Origin: Cephalothrix simula
Taxonomy: Eukaryota; Nemertea; Palaeonemertea; Archinemertea; Cephalotrichidae
Length of the DNA: 10,174 bases
Direction: 5' to 3'
Assembly: GCA_035591015.1 (NCBI GenBank)
Contig: JAXIUW010233174.1
Span: 1-10,174 of the forward strand
A program made the translations under genes and the position numbers. Positions within the stretch are counted from its first letter, which is position 1; each line of letters begins with the position of its first letter. Below, one piece after another: positions 7,473 to 10,174 of the stretch. The notes under the pieces are model-generated. The model was given only the letters and a program-made list of their open reading frames with translations, was not told the DNA's origin and ran no database searches.

Positions 7473-7573
7473 TTTGTTTCATCGTATATGAGAAACCAAT
7501 ATCGGAAGGTCACTCGAGTGACCTTCACTCGAGTGACCTTCCGACATTGGTTCCTCATATACGATGAAACAAA
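7473..7573. repeat. 101-bp near-perfect palindrome with nested core
   Basis: Left arm 7473-7520 and right arm 7526-7573 are inverted copies over 48 bp with only two mismatches (AGAAACC against GGTTCCT, and AATATCGG against CCGACATT), separated by 5 bases. The core is itself a perfect 20-bp palindrome, AAGGTCACTCGAGTGACCTT (7506-7525). Its second half is then repeated directly, so the 15-mer CACTCGAGTGACCTT occurs at 7511 and 7526. Extruded, it would form a very stable cruciform or a hairpin transcript. No coding frame uses it. Confidence 0.95.
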
Positions 7574-7707
7574 GTAATGACATTCATTCGCATAAATGCG
7601 AGCTCATTAACCTTCTAAAATTTTGCTTTTTAAGGGTGTTGAAAGAGTAGATTAAATACACTAATCATAGATTGTGGCATATCCCAACACGTATATATAT
7701 ATTTTAA

Positions 7708-7953
7708 CATACTTTTTTGCCTAAAAATTGCCATTGTATTGAGATTATTACAAATTGGGACTTGAAGACTACCTTAAAATTTGATGAAAATACAAAATGT
7801 AACATAGTCATGATAGCAATTGATAATACACGTAGTTTTATTTCAAAAACTGGTAATGATGATCTACAGACATTTTACAAAGGTGGCTTCTCGTTTTTTG
7901 ATGAATTAGTGGATAAAATTAGAAAAATTAGAAAAAGAAAGTCGTTAAAATAG
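7708..7953 (+). other. 81-codon open frame, unrecognised
   Basis: The frame is open from 7708 and ends in TAG at 7951-7953. The first possible start is TTG at 7717 and there is no early ATG. The C-terminal half reads FDELVDKIRKIRKRKSLK, lysine- and arginine-rich after an acidic helix-like segment, which looks more protein-like than the other frames here. I know no family that fits. It could be a terminal exon or a fragment of a transposon protein. The length is within chance expectation. Confidence 0.18.
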
Positions 7954-7980
7954 TACCTCAATTAACTTTTTTTCACAGAA

Positions 7981-8066
7981 TGGCCGACTTCGTAGACATA
8001 ACAACAATACGTATTGTTCAGATTGGACCAATTGCCTTTAAGCTGTGGCCGACCTAGTCGACACAT
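7981..8066. repeat. Imperfect 20-bp direct repeat
   Basis: TGGCCGACTTCGTAGACATA (7981-8000) and TGGCCGACCTAGTCGACACA (about 8046-8065) match at 16 of 20 bases, about 65 bp apart. The first copy follows a good splice-acceptor-like tract (ACTTTTTTTCACAG). An ATG at 7980 opens a frame of only 25 codons, ending inside the second copy. Confidence 0.35.
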
Positions 8067-8740
8067 GTGAAAGATAACTATCTATTTCACAATAGATCAA
8101 AAGAATATATATATCTTTATGAATTTCCAGGGGACAAAGGGCAGTAGGGTCTTCAAAGGAAAGACACATAAGATAAATAATAAGTTATCAGCGGTCAATA
8201 AGATGCATTAGCAATTATAGATAAATTGATATTATTACTTTGAATATATCCAATCGTAATCTATGGATTGGTGCTAATTCACGTAAGGTCTTAATCTATA
8301 AGCCTTAGATCATAATAAACACATCGAAATCTGCTAATGGCGATCGGTTAATTGATGCTCAAAACAAAGTTCAAAGTAAAAGCTAAGGGAACCAAAGATA
8401 TTCTCATCTATTAATCGATAAACCGCAATCTATTGTCATCAAGATTATTGAAGCGATTATTCTTTTGGTTTCCTTCAAATTAATACTTGGTTTCTGTCTT
8501 TAAAGACTTTCCATGACACTCAAAATTATAGGGCTTAATTTGACAGGAGTAGCGACTCTTTTAGGGAGTGAGTGACTACGAAGTTAAAAGAAAATAGTCA
8601 AATTTTGGAGGGAGCCGGCAGAAATTTAGGGCCGATTTTTGCAATTTGTCAAGAGTACCGAATTTCGCCAAAAAGCGACTGTCACATGGTCCAATGAATG
8701 AACCACCCAGATATGTTTCAATAAAATTCAAATCAAACAA
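8067..8740. other. Non-coding stretch with recurring short words
   Basis: Between about 8190 and 8470 the words AATCTAT (8258, 8292, 8420 regions), CATTAGCA/TGCTAATG (8206-8213 and 8332-8339) and TTACTTTGAA/TTCAAAGTAA (8235-8244 and 8370-8379) recur on both strands. The inverted pairs interleave and are not nested. GTCTTTAAAGAC (8496-8507) is a perfect palindrome. No gene was recognised. Confidence 0.4.
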
Positions 8741-8750
8741 TTAGGCAAGA

Positions 8751-9032
8751 ATGGAATTTTGGATCAAATTACCTACAAATGCCCCAAAACAACGTTCTTT
8801 GGCCCTAGCGTGGGCCTCAAAAGCAAAAAAAAAAAACAATCCAGGTCATTACAAAATTGAAGCATTATTCTATGATACACATATGCCGCTCAGACATACA
8901 CACACAAATCGGGGCGGTAGCATAAGCTCACTTTTGGTGCTCCGTATTAAGGGGGCTAAATATTTTGTAATTATTGTTTCAGTTGAATTACTAAAGTTTG
9001 AGCTTCATCTTCTCGAAACTGGGATTAAATAA
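8751..9032 (+). other. 93-codon ATG-initiated open frame, unrecognised
   Basis: ATG at 8751, stop at 9030-9032, and a stop two codons before the ATG. It is the only longer frame with both a genuine ATG and an upstream stop close by. The translation crosses an A10-like run (KAKKKNN near residue 25) and a HTHTN run made by a CA-rich stretch. Both point to ordinary simple-sequence DNA. No domain or signal peptide was recognised. Confidence 0.12.
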
Positions 9033-9291
9033 TTTCGCGCACCAAAAACGAAGTCATAACATTTTACCTTTTTACGGCAGATTTTTTAGTTCGAGGTACA
9101 TGTATTCGGAATATTAAGGTTCAACATTTACAAGAAGGTTTCATATTGTTCATTTAAACTGTTACAAACTTTACCCTCTGTCTCCTTTTGCTAATTTATG
9201 TCATCAATATTTACCGAGACGCACCATGGATCAGTATGAGCTATTATTATTCTTAAATAGAAATCAATGACCGATGTATATTTCATAATGA

Positions 9292-9612
9292 CTGTCGCTG
9301 AAAACTAAAGGATGGTTAGGTATGGTATCCTTCTCAGAGTATTGTTATGAATTATTGTTTATGATCATGTTTGGGTGCGAAACATCAAAGAACAACACTC
9401 CAGCGTTCGCTGGTAAGATGCAAAAATCAATTGAATCAATTGCTGATTTAACGCAATGGGAACACGGACAGATATTCCAGTATCATCACCTATTATCATC
9501 AAACAATTTATCTGACAGTTCAATGACAATAGATATTGTTAGAAATTCATTTGGAGTCAATACGCCGAAATCATGCAAGTTGTCATTCCTGTCAACAACA
9601 TGGAGATTTTAA
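9292..9612 (+). other. Possible exon-like open frame, unrecognised
   Basis: The frame is open from 9292 to TAA at 9610-9612, with the first ATG at 9322 (96 codons). The composition is balanced and serine-rich, with W, H and C residues and little low complexity, for example LTQWEHGQIFQYHHLL near residues 43-58. This makes it the most protein-like frame in the window. TATCCTTCTCAG ending at 9337 is a good splice acceptor, and CTGGTAAGA at about 9408-9416 is a good donor, so a short exon 9338-9410 or a terminal exon 9338-9612 are both possible. I do not recognise a family. Confidence 0.22.
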
Positions 9613-9620
9613 AAACTAAG

Positions 9621-9638
9621 GTCACATGATCACGTGAC
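9621..9638. promoter_or_regulatory. E-box palindrome GTCACATGATCACGTGAC
   Basis: This 18-bp sequence is an inverted repeat with a single mismatched pair. It contains TCACGTGAC, the class of E-box bound by bHLH-zip factors such as USF, MITF and TFEB. The same 9-mer GATCACGTG is present at 4287-4295 and, inverted, at 7268-7276. There is no adjacent gene to assign it to. Confidence 0.3.
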
Positions 9639-10174
9639 GCTGGCGTTTTTATTACCGCGTAGTTAATTTCTAAATTAGTTCAAATTTTTATTTAACTAAA
9701 TCTAGAACTCGTGATCATAGGCCAATTATAACATTTTCACCATTTTAATGACCAATTACTCTTATTTGCCAGAAATAAAGATTTTGTTGGTCTCAAAAAT
9801 ATTCGGCCTTCGTTTTTATATGTGAAAGCTCTCTATAGGTATTTCAAGTTTAGAAATAGTTTAGAAATATTCTCTCAAATATCTATTCATGAACGCAGAT
9901 CAAAACTTATAATTTAATTACTTAATTAATCTTTGAAATTATCATTTTCAATCAAGCTGACAAAATTTCGCTCATGTATGTATGTATAATTTATCTTCAA
10001 TGTCACTTTTTAAAATGATAATTGATATTTTTGATCAGATGGGAAATTCAGTCAAATAAAAACATGTTTTCTATATGTCAATGTGATACCGTATGTCTGA
10101 TCTCTCTAGCTTATCATCCCAGATTTTAAAGTGTCATCATTTTGTTTTAACAGTAATCTAGACAAAAATTTTTT
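9639..10174. other. AT-rich non-coding tail of the window
   Basis: No gene was recognised. AATTATCATTTT (9937-9948) and AAAATGATAATT (10012-10023) are a perfect 12-bp inverted pair. A short (ATGT)3 run lies at about 9974-9985. AATAAA words at about 9775 and 10056 are expected in such composition. Confidence 0.4.

Noticed and set aside
7980-8057. Short ATG frame after an acceptor-like tract
   Set aside because: Only 25 codons, ending in the second copy of a direct repeat. No support beyond the splice-like tract.
1-10174. CRISPR array, bacterial operon or phage
   Set aside because: No regularly spaced identical repeats, no ribosome-binding-site and gene pattern, and coding density far too low.

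Overview
The window looks like non-coding, repeat-rich DNA from a eukaryotic nuclear genome, most likely an animal. The base composition is AT-rich (about one third G+C by eye). There is no dense gene packing, no bacterial operon or ribosome-binding-site pattern, and no rRNA or tRNA that I can recognise. Several diverged repeats with terminal inverted repeats are present. A weak hint of a marine or other invertebrate genome comes from short words such as TACATGTA-like and TAGGCCTA-like strings. I cannot name the species or even the phylum with confidence.

No protein-coding gene can be supported. The longest open frames are about 80 to 105 codons. A rough calculation from the base composition predicts a handful of that size by chance in six frames of 10 kb. 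None carries a motif I recognise. Those least unlike an exon are listed at low confidence: 1792-2283, 6256-6558, 7708-7953, 8751-9032 and 9292-9612. The window could be intergenic or could lie inside a large intron.

What the sequence does hold is layered repeat structure. Bases 1-355 contain a compact TTAA-flanked element with matching inverted ends (190-354), and upstream of it CTCF-like, CRE and octamer motifs. Bases 812-969 carry a second, older-looking inverted-repeat pair. Bases 1137-1500 are two diverged head-to-tail copies of a unit of about 185 bp. Bases 2655-2960 are a degenerate minisatellite built around GGTACC. Bases 3532-4022 hold two nested stem-loops. Bases 4106-4906 are the clearest mobile element: about 800 bp with long inverted ends of roughly 115 bp, no transposase, and an internal 106-bp tandem duplication. 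Bases 5281-5625 are another degenerate tandem array. At 7473-7573 there is a near-perfect 101-bp palindrome whose core is itself a perfect 20-bp palindrome. The remaining sequence holds short hairpins and scattered GATCACGTG motifs.

The parts do not add up to a pathway. The best reading is a landscape of non-autonomous transposons and decayed tandem repeats. The palindrome at 7473-7573 and the 4106-4906 element deserve the closest look.
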